From Chitinophagaceae bacterium (GTDB lineage: Bacteria; Bacteroidota; Bacteroidia; Chitinophagales; Chitinophagaceae), in NCBI GenBank assembly GCA_004028795.1, contig SAIW01000006.1:248001-312000 (forward strand): a stretch of DNA of 64,000 nucleotides, in the 5' to 3' direction. The notes below the pieces were generated by a model, which saw only the letters and a program-made list of their open reading frames with translations, did no database searches and was not told the origin of the DNA. Positions 51,059 through 60,131 of this stretch are shown one piece after another (position 1 is the stretch's first letter; every line of letters starts with the position of its first letter). The translations under genes and the position numbers were made by a program.

Positions 51059-52393
51059 TTATTTATTTGTTTCAAATGCTCCTAAATCCGGTGCTGTACC
51101 TTTAAAAACAAAACCAATATCTTTTCCTTTATCTATAAATTGGCTGTTTGGTTTAAGCCTCATAAAACTTATATCAGGCAAACTTCCATCTGCATTACGG
51201 GGAGTAGTTAATAATTTTTCATCAAGACTAATGAAGTCGGTATCAGATGCATTCAAATTCAAATCAAAATAATTATTAGCCAGAGTATTTTTAGCTGCAT
51301 CAATATTTTGTGTTTCTCTTCCACCTTTATAGCCCAGGTTGTTATACATAATATGATTGAAACCAGGTACATCCTGTATCGTATCTCTCAGTCTGTTCAA
51401 CATATTATAATTGGTTGCATTTTTATATGCCGAATTATTAAACCAATTACTTCCACCTGTATGATGATTGGAATAAAAACCATTGGCTTTATTTCTTACC
51501 GCCAAACAAAACTGGATAGTATTTCTGGGTGTTGGGTTGGGAATTTGATTACCCAATTTTTGTAATCCATAACCACCGCTTTTAAAACCATTACCATCTC
51601 CTTCACTAACAAAATCTTTATTAAAGCCATTATAAAAAGCCCAGCAATGGTCGAAAGTTGTTGCTTCAAAAGCATTAATTAAATCGAACCCATCATCGCT
51701 GTTAAACCATGCCCTGCATCCTTTGAAAACATTGTTCCTGCTGCCTTCCCGAGGATGGCAACCAAAACCATCAGTATTACCGCCTTTCCCATTTTCAGAA
51801 AAATAGTCCCAGTTATTATAAGCATCACAATTCAAAATAAAATTATCAGAGCCTTCTAATAAATAAAAACCAATTGCCATCCCATCATGCATTTTCAATT
51901 GTTCATAAATATTATTACTACCATGATTTTCGAAACATTCAGATTGAGTATGTGTTTTAATAGTAACCTGCACTCCAACTACTTCAAACCCTTTTAAGTG
52001 TATGTAAGAACCTGTAACATAAAATGCAGCTACACGAAGGTTCGCCGGCTTTACAGTAGCATAATCAAATACAGGGGTTTCATTCGGATAGTTAAAATAA
52101 TTAATATATTTACCTGCTGTACCGCTTTTATCTAAATAAGTAACACAGGCATATATTCTTTCCTGCTTCGTAATTTGTGCTTCCGTTAAATGATAAACAC
52201 CACCTCTTATATAAACAGTATCTCCGGGTTGTACAACGGATTGGGCTTTTTGTATGGTTGCAAAAGGCAGATTTTTTGTGCCGCTATTATTATCATTCCC
52301 ATCAACCGCAACATAATAAACTGTTGAAGCCTGTAATGATATTTGCAAAGTGATGATTGATAATAAAAGCAACGAAATTTTCTTCATAAGCAA
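51059..52393 (-). CDS. Secreted right-handed beta-helix protein, PL9 pectate-lyase-like
   Basis: A 444-aa exported protein: signal peptide about 1-22, then the DUF1565-type start VYYVAVDGNDNNSGTKNLPFATIQKAQ and a parallel beta-helix. The central part resembles PL9 pectate lyases: NCDAYNNWDYFSENGKGGN-TDGF, NVFKGCRAWFNSDDGFDLINAF and FVSEGDGNGFKSGGYG, including the aspartates that hold calcium in that family. The end APDLGAFE is a common tail of such proteins. The expected reaction is beta-elimination of polygalacturonate or rhamnogalacturonan. It may release ligands for the adjacent SusCD pair. Confidence 0.82.
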   Translation of the reverse strand: MLMKKISLLLLSIITLQISLQASTVYYVAVDGNDNNSGTKNLPFATIQKAQSVVQPGDTVYIRGGVYHLTEAQITKQERIYACVTYLDKSGTAGKYINYFNYPNETPVFDYATVKPANLRVAAFYVTGSYIHLKGFEVVGVQVTIKTHTQSECFENHGSNNIYEQLKMHDGMAIGFYLLEGSDNFILNCDAYNNWDYFSENGKGGNTDGFGCHPREGSRNNVFKGCRAWFNSDDGFDLINAFEATTFDHCWAFYNGFNKDFVSEGDGNGFKSGGYGLQKLGNQIPNPTPRNTIQFCLAVRNKANGFYSNHHTGGSNWFNNSAYKNATNYNMLNRLRDTIQDVPGFNHIMYNNLGYKGGRETQNIDAAKNTLANNYFDLNLNASDTDFISLDEKLLTTPRNADGSLPDISFMRLKPNSQFIDKGKDIGFVFKGTAPDLGAFETNK

Positions 52394-52586
52394 TCTTTAA
52401 TAATGCTAATGTAATTGATGGATATATAGTACTATCCTGCGGTGTACTGAATAAGCTTTATTAAGCAGAATTTTTATTTCTTGCTTAGCTAATAAAATAC
52501 ACAGAAAATTTTTCTTTGTATTCAGCGTTTTCTGCGGGCAAGCATTTTATAATTTAATTTCGATGGGTTATATAGTTTACTGAATA

Positions 52587-53009
52587 ATGAACAAAAACAA
52601 ATTAGATATAATTGATAAGGTTTTAGATGCCTGTTATAAACACAACCCCGATGCATTATTTGTTATGAGTTTGATGCATCAATATGAAGAAAGAGGCAGT
52701 TTAAGTAAAAAACAATTGCAGGGTTTATATCAAAAAGCATTGAAAGTAAAAGATATGCCTGCCAATTGGTTGGCTACTTTAGAAGCAACTATTTTAAAAA
52801 TGCCTACGAGAGATAAAACTCCTGTTGAAGAAAGTAAGCCTATCTTTCAAAAAGATGAAAGCCTTGCCAATACTGTAAAAGCTATTCTTAATAAATACCC
52901 TCAACATAAACAGGTTTTATTTTTTCAGCATAAGTTAGATAAAAATGAGCAGCTTACTGCTACAGAATTAAACGATTTAAAAAGATTTGAAAAGCTGTTG
53001 ATGAAGTGA
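52587..53009 (+). CDS. Hypothetical all-helical cytoplasmic protein (140 aa)
   Basis: Not recognised. The product is polar and helical with two similar halves: DALFVMSLMHQYEERGSLSKKQLQGLYQKA (about 22-51) and HKQVLFFQHKLDKNEQLTATELNDLKRFEKL (about 106-136), each a helix, a turn and a helix, joined by a charged linker (PTRDKTPVEESKPIFQKD). No signal or membrane segment. It lies 102 bp ahead of the ABC transporter genes on the same strand. Confidence 0.7.
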   Translation: MNKNKLDIIDKVLDACYKHNPDALFVMSLMHQYEERGSLSKKQLQGLYQKALKVKDMPANWLATLEATILKMPTRDKTPVEESKPIFQKDESLANTVKAILNKYPQHKQVLFFQHKLDKNEQLTATELNDLKRFEKLLMK

Positions 53010-53111
53010 TGCTAACATCTTCTCCCCTTTTATAAAACTTCTATTAAAGGTTGCTCATTTTGTAATATTTTCATTTTTTAAGCTACTAATTATAAGTCAA
53101 ATAAAAATTGC

Positions 53112-54044
53112 ATGAGTAATATTTTAGAACTGCATAATCTTAAAAAGTATTATGCCACACAAAAAGCGGTTGATGATATAAGTTTCAATATCAGTAAGGG
53201 AAGCATTTTTGGTTTATTGGGCCCCAACGGTGCCGGTAAAACCACTTTGCTGAGAATGATTACCGGAATATTTTTTGCCGATAGCGGCGATATTATTTTC
53301 GACGGAAAAAAATTTGACCCTTTAAATGATATTGTGAAAATAGGTTACATGCCCGAAGAACGTGGCTTGTATAAAAAAATGAAAATAGGTGAACAGGCTA
53401 TGTACTTGGCTCAGTTGAAAGGCTTAAGTAAAAGTGAAGCAATGGAAAAAATTAAGTTTTGGTTTCAACGCCTTGAAATGCAAAGCTGGTGGAATAAAAA
53501 AGTGGAAGATTTAAGTAAGGGAATGAGTCAGAAACTGCAATTTGTTATAACCGTTTTACATGAGCCCAAATTGATTATTCTGGATGAACCTTTCAGCGGA
53601 TTAGACCCTGTAAATGCCAACTTAATTAAAGATGAAATTTATGGTTTGGCACAAAGAGGAAGTACAGTAATATTCAGCACACACAGAATGGAACAGGTAG
53701 AAGAAATATGTGATCATATTGTATTAGTAAACCTCGGTAAAAAAATTTTAGATGGCTCTGTTAACGATGTTAAGCAGCAGTTTAAAGAAAATAAATTCGG
53801 TATTAAATTATATGAAGTACCTGCAAACCTTGATAGCTCTGCATTTGAAGTGGTTGATCAAAAAGCCAACGCTTTAACTGTAAAGATTAACGAGGGTTTT
53901 AAAAGCAATGATGTATTGCAATTCTTTATTCAACAAAACTTAACCATTGAATCTTTTAATGAAATACTGCCATCACTAAACGACATCTTTATTCATTTAG
54001 TTGAAGGAACAAAAGCTACAACAAGAGCATTTCAAAAAATATAA
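53112..54044 (+). CDS. ABC transporter ATP-binding protein, NatA-like
   Basis: A 310-aa ATPase: Walker A GPNGAGKTTLL (about 36-46), Q-loop replaced by GYMPEERGLYKKMKIGEQ, signature LSKGMSQKLQF, Walker B LIILDEPFSGLDP, switch histidine in FSTHRMEQVEEICD. The C-terminal 85 residues are a separate beta-rich domain, common in NatA/DrrA-type exporters. It pairs with the permease 27 bp downstream; the exported substrate (sodium, drug or lipid) is not known. Confidence 0.92.
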   Translation: MSNILELHNLKKYYATQKAVDDISFNISKGSIFGLLGPNGAGKTTLLRMITGIFFADSGDIIFDGKKFDPLNDIVKIGYMPEERGLYKKMKIGEQAMYLAQLKGLSKSEAMEKIKFWFQRLEMQSWWNKKVEDLSKGMSQKLQFVITVLHEPKLIILDEPFSGLDPVNANLIKDEIYGLAQRGSTVIFSTHRMEQVEEICDHIVLVNLGKKILDGSVNDVKQQFKENKFGIKLYEVPANLDSSAFEVVDQKANALTVKINEGFKSNDVLQFFIQQNLTIESFNEILPSLNDIFIHLVEGTKATTRAFQKI

Positions 54045-54071
54045 TTACACCTTACAATTTCATCTGTTTAT

Positions 54072-55409
54072 ATGAACAAAGTTTTATTAATTATACAAAG
54101 AGAATATTTATCAAGAGTTAAAAACAGAGCTTTTATTTTAACCACTATTTTAACGCCACTGTTACTGATAGGTATGATAGCCGGTGGAGCTTATTTTTCT
54201 ATTCAGGGGAAATCAGATCATAAAGTTGCAGTAGTTGATGCAAATGGCTTTTTTAAAAACAATCTGAAAAGTTCAAAAGATTTAGCTTTTGAATTTCCTG
54301 ATGATGTTGATACTACCAATTATATTTCAAAAGGCTATAGTGATATTTTATTAATTCCAAAATTTAACGGCAACGAAAAAACAACTTATATTCTTCGTTC
54401 TAAAAAAAGCATAGGATTGGTTATAGAAGAAAAAATTGAAGAAAGAATTAATACTGCCATTGAAGATAAAAAACTACAGGATAACGGTATTACAAAAGCA
54501 AAACTCGATTCTATTCACAAACAATCGCAATTTGCCGAATTAAAAACAGAACAGCAAAGCGGTACCAGCGTTAAAGAAAGTAGTGAAAAAGCTGCGTCGT
54601 TAATAGGTTATAGTTGCGGTATTTTAATCTACATTACTATGATTATTTATGGTATGATGGTTTTGCGTGGTGTTATGGAAGAAAAAACAAACCGTATTGC
54701 AGAAGTAATGGTTAGCAGTGTTAAACCCTTTCAGTTAATGGCTGGTAAAATAATCGGCATTGGTGCAGTTGGTATTACACAATTTTTATTATGGGTTGTT
54801 TTAATAATAACCTTATCATCTATTGCACAATCATTTATTCCGCATGAAACATTAGAGCAGGTAAAAGCCATGCAACAAAATGGTGGCGTTATGCCAACAG
54901 GTGTCGGTGTTATGCAAGCCAGTGAAGGTGCTCAAAAAATATATGATTTACAACATAGTTTCAGTACCGTAAATTGGAGTTTAGTTATCGGTTGCTTTAT
55001 ATTTTATTTTATAGGTGGTTATTTATTTTATGCTGCGTTGTTTGCAGCAGTAGGCAGTGTTGTTGAAGATTTACAAACATCTCAAAGCCTTACATTACCT
55101 ATTACCATGCCTATTATTTTTTCATTCTTTATAATGACGAGTGTAATACAGGCTCCCGAAACCAAACTGGCATTCTGGGCAAGTATTATACCTTTCAGTT
55201 CACCCATTGTAATGATGGCACGTATTGCCTTCGGTGTACCAACAACTGTACCTTATTGGCAATTGGGTTTAAGTATGTTAATACTCATTCTCGGCTTTTT
55301 ATTTACCACCTGGTTAGCAGGTAAAATTTACAGAACAGGTATTTTACTATACGGTAAAAAAATAACCTGGAAAGAAATGATAAAATGGGCATTCACTAAA
55401 ACAGCTTAA
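54072..55409 (+). CDS. ABC-2 family permease, NatB-like
   Basis: A 445-aa membrane protein: one N-terminal helix (about 17-40, FILTTILTPLLLIGMIAGGAYF), a large extracytoplasmic domain (about 45-175), then five helices including LIGYSCGILIYITMIIYGMMVLRGVMEEKTNRIAEVMVSS, the conserved ABC-2 coupling segment. This is the NatB/YhaP architecture. It forms an exporter with the ATPase encoded just upstream. Confidence 0.9.
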   Translation: MNKVLLIIQREYLSRVKNRAFILTTILTPLLLIGMIAGGAYFSIQGKSDHKVAVVDANGFFKNNLKSSKDLAFEFPDDVDTTNYISKGYSDILLIPKFNGNEKTTYILRSKKSIGLVIEEKIEERINTAIEDKKLQDNGITKAKLDSIHKQSQFAELKTEQQSGTSVKESSEKAASLIGYSCGILIYITMIIYGMMVLRGVMEEKTNRIAEVMVSSVKPFQLMAGKIIGIGAVGITQFLLWVVLIITLSSIAQSFIPHETLEQVKAMQQNGGVMPTGVGVMQASEGAQKIYDLQHSFSTVNWSLVIGCFIFYFIGGYLFYAALFAAVGSVVEDLQTSQSLTLPITMPIIFSFFIMTSVIQAPETKLAFWASIIPFSSPIVMMARIAFGVPTTVPYWQLGLSMLILILGFLFTTWLAGKIYRTGILLYGKKITWKEMIKWAFTKTA

Positions 55410-55415
55410 TAAATC

Positions 55416-55444
55416 AATCCCGCTTAGTAGCGGGATTTTTTATT
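55416..55444 (+). terminator. Terminator of the ABC exporter operon
   Basis: AATCCCGC (55416-55423) pairs with GCGGGATT (55430-55437), followed by TTTTTTATT. Confidence 0.85.
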
Positions 55445-55460
55445 ATGAACCAAGCTGCAG

Positions 55461-55513
55461 TTATTAATTAAACTTCCGTTGCGTCGCACCTGCCTATCGG
55501 TAGGCAGGCACTT
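55461..55513 (-). repeat. Dispersed intergenic repeat, GTGCGACGC family, copy 5 with hairpin insert
   Basis: On the minus strand it contains GTGCCTGCCTACCGATAGGC then AGGTGCGACGCAACGGAAG and a TTTAATTAATAA tail. The palindrome CCTGCCTATCGGTAGGCAGG sits on the other side of the core than in copy 2. Confidence 0.7.
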
Positions 55514-55588
55514 CAACGTTCTGTTAGTTAATCAACAATTTTAAAATAGCGTTATGCAAAACAAAAAATTATTCCCGACCTTTCCTTC

Positions 55589-56743
55589 ATGAAAAAACTA
55601 TTGATTTTCATTGCTTTCAACCTTCAGCTCTCCGCTTTCAGCTTTGCTCAAACCGATTCTTCACATATCCGTATCAGTTTATTAACCTGCTCACCTGGCG
55701 AAGATTTGTATGCAGTCTTCGGGCACACTGCATTAAGAATTACGGATAGTATTAACCATACAGATATAGTGTATAACTACGGCACATTCAATTTTGAAGA
55801 ACCTAATTTCTATTTAAAGTTTGCAAGAGGCAAATTAGATTATGCTTTAGCTTACGAATCTTTACAGGAGTTTTTATATGGTTATATTGTAGAAAAAAGA
55901 AATGTTTATGAGCAGGAATTAAAACTCACCGCTTCCCAAAAACAAAACATCATTGTATTTCTACAACAAAATTTAATGGGTAATAACCGTTATTACAAGT
56001 ATGATTTTTTTTATGATAACTGCACTACAAGAGTTCGGGATATTTTGCAAAAACAAAGCGGATTAACGGTTGCAAAACCTTTGGTAGCAGAAGGTACTAC
56101 GTTCAGAAATATGATTCATATTTACTTAGACACTATGCATATGTGTTGGAGTAAATTAGGTATTGATATTTTATTGGGTAGCCCTACAGATAAAAAAGTT
56201 ACTGTTAATGAAAGCCAGTTTCTTCCGGATTATTTATTAAAAGCAGTTGATAGCTCTGTTAATACACCAACCAATTTACTAAGTAATAAAAAACTATTAT
56301 TAAATGTTGCAGTACCATCTGCTGAAACAAATAATAAACAGCAGCCTTTATACTTAATCAGCAGTATATCGTTAGTGTTGTTATTAATTTCGTTTTCAAA
56401 AAATAAAATAGCAAAAAAAATAACAATTGCAGCAGACTCTTTACTGCTCTACATTACAGGCTTATTAGGTTTGGTAATTTTATTTATGATGTTTTGTACA
56501 GACCATAAAGCCTGCCAGGCCAATTACAATTTATTGTGGGCGTTGCCAACTAATATTGTTGCTGCATTTGCAATTTTCAGAAAACCAAATTGGTTACAAA
56601 AGTATTTTTATGCTGTTGCTTTTATCAATGGCTTAACAATTGTTGCATGGAGTTGGCTTCCTCAACAATTAAACATTGCAATACTTCCCGTTGTTGTATT
56701 ACTGTTGGGTATGAGCATACGATTTGTAAGAATTAAAAAATGA
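55589..56743 (+). CDS. DUF4105 / Lnb-type membrane protein
   Basis: A 384-aa protein: signal peptide about 1-20 (ends FSFAQ), a periplasmic DUF4105 domain (about 28-240) and four to five C-terminal membrane helices. DUF4105 has been described in Bacteroides as the N-terminal periplasmic domain of the lipoprotein N-acyltransferase Lnb. The candidate catalytic histidine (AVFGHTALRI, about 50) and cysteine (FFYDNCTTRVRDIL, about 146) are present. If the assignment holds, it adds the third acyl chain to lipoproteins. It overlaps the next gene by 4 bp. Confidence 0.82.
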   Translation: MKKLLIFIAFNLQLSAFSFAQTDSSHIRISLLTCSPGEDLYAVFGHTALRITDSINHTDIVYNYGTFNFEEPNFYLKFARGKLDYALAYESLQEFLYGYIVEKRNVYEQELKLTASQKQNIIVFLQQNLMGNNRYYKYDFFYDNCTTRVRDILQKQSGLTVAKPLVAEGTTFRNMIHIYLDTMHMCWSKLGIDILLGSPTDKKVTVNESQFLPDYLLKAVDSSVNTPTNLLSNKKLLLNVAVPSAETNNKQQPLYLISSISLVLLLISFSKNKIAKKITIAADSLLLYITGLLGLVILFMMFCTDHKACQANYNLLWALPTNIVAAFAIFRKPNWLQKYFYAVAFINGLTIVAWSWLPQQLNIAILPVVVLLLGMSIRFVRIKK

Positions 56744-57543
56744 CGAAGCATTTTAATTATAACAATAAAAATATTGCTTACCGCAGCGAAGGAGAAGGTA
56801 AAGCAGTTGTATTGTTACATGGCTTTGGAGAAGACAGTAACATCTTCAATGAACAGATACATTTTCTTAAAAATTATTGCAGATTACTTGTCCCCGATTT
56901 ACCGGGTAGTGGTAATTCTGAAATGTTAGACGATTCAATAAACGATATTTCTATTGATGATTATGCTGAATGCATTTATGCCTTATTACAGCAGGAAAAA
57001 ATTCATTCCTGTATAATGCTTGGTCATAGCATGGGTGGTTATATAACCTTATCATTTGCTGAATTATTCCCGAAAAATTTGTCAGCATTCGGTTTAATAC
57101 ATTCAACTGCATTTGCAGACAGTGAAGAAAAAAAACAAAACCGTTTACGTGGTATAGAAATGATGGAAACCTATGGAGGCTATTCATTTCTTAAAAAAAC
57201 TATCCCCAATTTATTTGCACAGCCATTCAAAGAAAAATATGCTGAAAAAATTAATTTTTTAATTGAAGAAGGCAAACAATTCTCAAACAAAGCATTACAG
57301 CAATATTATAAAGCCATGATGAACAGGGCAGATAAAACTTCCGTTTTAAAAAACAACCCTTTGCCTGTTTTATTCGTAATAGGAACGGAAGATGTTGCAG
57401 CCCCCATAAAGGATGTTTTACAACAAACGCACCTGCCATTAAGTTCGTATATTCATATACTCAACAACATCGGCCATATGGGTATGTGGGAAGCAACCGA
57501 AGATCTTAATCAATATTTATTACAATTTATTGAAGCTATTTAA
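56740..57543 (+). CDS. Alpha/beta hydrolase
   Basis: A 267-aa hydrolase: oxyanion region LLHGFGEDSN (about 26-35), nucleophile elbow LGHSMGGYI (Ser about 95), acid in IGTEDVAAP (about 211) and histidine in NNIGHMGMWE (about 247). The ATG overlaps the DUF4105 gene (ATGA), so they are translated together. No signal peptide, so it acts in the cytoplasm. The substrate is unknown; thioesterase, esterase and haloperoxidase-like activities are all possible. Confidence 0.87.
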   Translation: MTKHFNYNNKNIAYRSEGEGKAVVLLHGFGEDSNIFNEQIHFLKNYCRLLVPDLPGSGNSEMLDDSINDISIDDYAECIYALLQQEKIHSCIMLGHSMGGYITLSFAELFPKNLSAFGLIHSTAFADSEEKKQNRLRGIEMMETYGGYSFLKKTIPNLFAQPFKEKYAEKINFLIEEGKQFSNKALQQYYKAMMNRADKTSVLKNNPLPVLFVIGTEDVAAPIKDVLQQTHLPLSSYIHILNNIGHMGMWEATEDLNQYLLQFIEAI

Positions 57544-57574
57544 ACACATTGCGTATCTGTAAGGTAGTAGTAAT

Positions 57575-59995
57575 ATGTTCAAACAGGTTTTACTATACCG
57601 ATTATTGTTTTTATTTCCTTGCATCAGCATGGTTTGTGTTTTGTTTGCTCAAAATCAATCTTGCCCGGTTAATATTAATTTTTCAAGTGGTGCATTAACC
57701 CATTGGTTTGCGTATACGGGTACCTTTCAGCAAAACAGTCCCAGAGATGTTGCTAGTAAACAAAACTACGATAGCATTTCTCCATACCCCAGCGGTACTT
57801 ACAATACACAAACATTACCTGAATATTTAGGAGGTGGGGGCCAAGGTGTACAGGTATTAACTTCTAAATACAACGATGTTTTTGGCGGTTTTGAAACAAT
57901 ACCAACCATTAATGGTTATAATTATAAATACTCGGTTTTATTAGGTTCTACATCAACAAACTCTTCACCGGGGGGGTTCTTCAGAGGCATTGGTTATCAG
58001 GTTGATGTGCCTGCCGGAACAGGACCCTATACTATGACTTATGCTTATGCAATGGTATTAGAAAATGGCAATCACGAGTCTATTCAACAGCCATTAGCAT
58101 CTGCAACATTATATACCAATAACGGCATTATTGATTGTGCTTCACCTAAATATTTTTTACCTACAAGCGGTGGCACTTTAGATGAGGCAACAGCCATAAG
58201 AAATGGTTTTAAGCAAAGTAATGTACCCTCACCAAGCGTATCGGGATTTAATAATACCACTCCTTATCGTGTATGGACCAAGGATTGGACTGAAGTTACT
58301 TTTGATTTACAGGCATACCGTGGCCAGAAAGTTACTTTAGTTTTTACTGCTGAAAACTGTGTACCGAAAGGGCATTTTGCTTACGCCTATTTTGCTATAA
58401 GAAATGAATGTAATGGCTTAACAATAAGCGGCCCGCCGGATGCTTGCCAAAGTGGTATAGCAACTTATTCGATACCTTCTTTAGATGGTGCATCTTATAT
58501 ATGGACTGTTCCTAACGGATGGGTAATAACATCGGGCATCGGAACAAATATTATTACTGTAACACCGGGTAATCAATCAGGAACCATAACCGCAAGGGCA
58601 GTTAATTCCTGTGCAGATTTAAGTGCCAATTTATTTGTAACATCAAATACACCGACAATTGCAGGTTCTATAAGCGGAAATAATATTGTTTGTGAAGGAA
58701 TCAATAATTCACCCATAACATTAACAGGTAATAACGGCAGTGTTGTGAAATGGATTAGTTCAACCGATAACGGTCAAAGCTGGAACGATGTTAACAGCAC
58801 TTCTGCAGTTTATAATGCACAGAACTTAAATGTAAACACATTGTACAAAGCATTGGTGCAAAAAGGAACACAATGCAGTATAGATTCTACCAACAGTGTA
58901 TTGATAACTGTTAACAATAAATCAAAGGGAGGAGATTTATACCCTTCACTATTACCGATTTGTTTAGGGCAAAATCAAAACACAACATTGCAATTAAATA
59001 ATTCAAACGGCAATGTTGTAAACTGGCAATACTCTTACGATAGTACTTTATGGAATAATGTAACACCTACCCATACTAATAAGAGTTATGATGTACTGGG
59101 TATTTTTTCAACTGTTAAATACAGAGTTATTGTAAAGAATGGTGTTTGTCCTGTTGATACCAGTTTAATTGCTTCCATTTATTTTTATAATGCTCCATTT
59201 CCTCGGGCAACAGCTTATCCTGACAGTTCAAATATTTGTTTTGGTTCAGCAGCTACATTAAATACCAACATAACAGTAGGCACCAATTATTCATGGAATA
59301 CGAATACTATTTTAAGCTCAGGCAATGGAAGCGTTCCCAATTTGCCTTATACAATAATTGCAAAAGTTGCTCCTTCAAAAAACACAAACTATACTTTATC
59401 AATTAAAAATGCAGGCTGTCCTGCTGTATGGACAAATACATTTAAAGTGAACGTTATTCCTCCTGTAGTTGTTGATGCAGGGCATGATACAACAGTAGTT
59501 ATTAATCAGCCTTTACAATTAAACGCAACGGTAACAGATTCATCAACCGTTTCATTTAATTGGTCTCCTTCAACAGGTTTAAATAATCCCAATATTAATA
59601 ATCCTGTTGCTATACTGAACGGTTCTGTAGATTCTATAAAATATACTGTAAGAGCTACATTAAACAGTTACGGTTGTTATGGCGAAGATTTTGTTTGGGT
59701 GAAAGTATTTAAAACAGACCCGGATATTTTCGTTCCCTCTGCATTTACTCCGAATAAGGATGGTTTAAATGATATTATAAAACCCATCCCTGTAGGTATT
59801 GCAACATTAAATTATTTCAACATATACAACCGATGGGGACAATTATTATATAATACAGCTGAAATAGGCAAAGGCTGGGATGGCTATTTAAATGGAACAG
59901 CACAACCTGCGGGTACATATATCTATGTAACTGAAGGCATAGATTATAAAGGCAAAACTATTTTCAAAAAAGGAACGGTTGTACTTATACGATAA
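57575..59995 (+). CDS. Large secreted protein with T9SS type B (gliding-motility-associated) C-terminal domain
   Basis: An 806-aa exported protein. A signal peptide (about 1-25) is followed by a lectin-like beta region (about 30-285), PKD/Ig-like repeats (about 290-710; NGSVVKWISSTDNGQSWNDV, NGNVVNWQYSYDSTLWNNV) and the type B sorting domain DPDIFVPSAFTPNKDGLND to GTVVLIR (last 90 residues). It is likely a cell-surface adhesin or structural protein. The final 160 residues are closely related to the end of the next gene. Confidence 0.87.
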   Translation: MFKQVLLYRLLFLFPCISMVCVLFAQNQSCPVNINFSSGALTHWFAYTGTFQQNSPRDVASKQNYDSISPYPSGTYNTQTLPEYLGGGGQGVQVLTSKYNDVFGGFETIPTINGYNYKYSVLLGSTSTNSSPGGFFRGIGYQVDVPAGTGPYTMTYAYAMVLENGNHESIQQPLASATLYTNNGIIDCASPKYFLPTSGGTLDEATAIRNGFKQSNVPSPSVSGFNNTTPYRVWTKDWTEVTFDLQAYRGQKVTLVFTAENCVPKGHFAYAYFAIRNECNGLTISGPPDACQSGIATYSIPSLDGASYIWTVPNGWVITSGIGTNIITVTPGNQSGTITARAVNSCADLSANLFVTSNTPTIAGSISGNNIVCEGINNSPITLTGNNGSVVKWISSTDNGQSWNDVNSTSAVYNAQNLNVNTLYKALVQKGTQCSIDSTNSVLITVNNKSKGGDLYPSLLPICLGQNQNTTLQLNNSNGNVVNWQYSYDSTLWNNVTPTHTNKSYDVLGIFSTVKYRVIVKNGVCPVDTSLIASIYFYNAPFPRATAYPDSSNICFGSAATLNTNITVGTNYSWNTNTILSSGNGSVPNLPYTIIAKVAPSKNTNYTLSIKNAGCPAVWTNTFKVNVIPPVVVDAGHDTTVVINQPLQLNATVTDSSTVSFNWSPSTGLNNPNINNPVAILNGSVDSIKYTVRATLNSYGCYGEDFVWVKVFKTDPDIFVPSAFTPNKDGLNDIIKPIPVGIATLNYFNIYNRWGQLLYNTAEIGKGWDGYLNGTAQPAGTYIYVTEGIDYKGKTIFKKGTVVLIR

Positions 59996-60131
59996 AAATA
60001 TTACAGGCAGCAACCTATTAATTTCATATCTCTTCTTATTGTTGACAATGCGTTAAAACTTAAATACAGGCTTTCAATAAAACATTGTTAGTTATCTTCA
60101 CAAATATAAACCGCTACCGGCAGGATATTGT

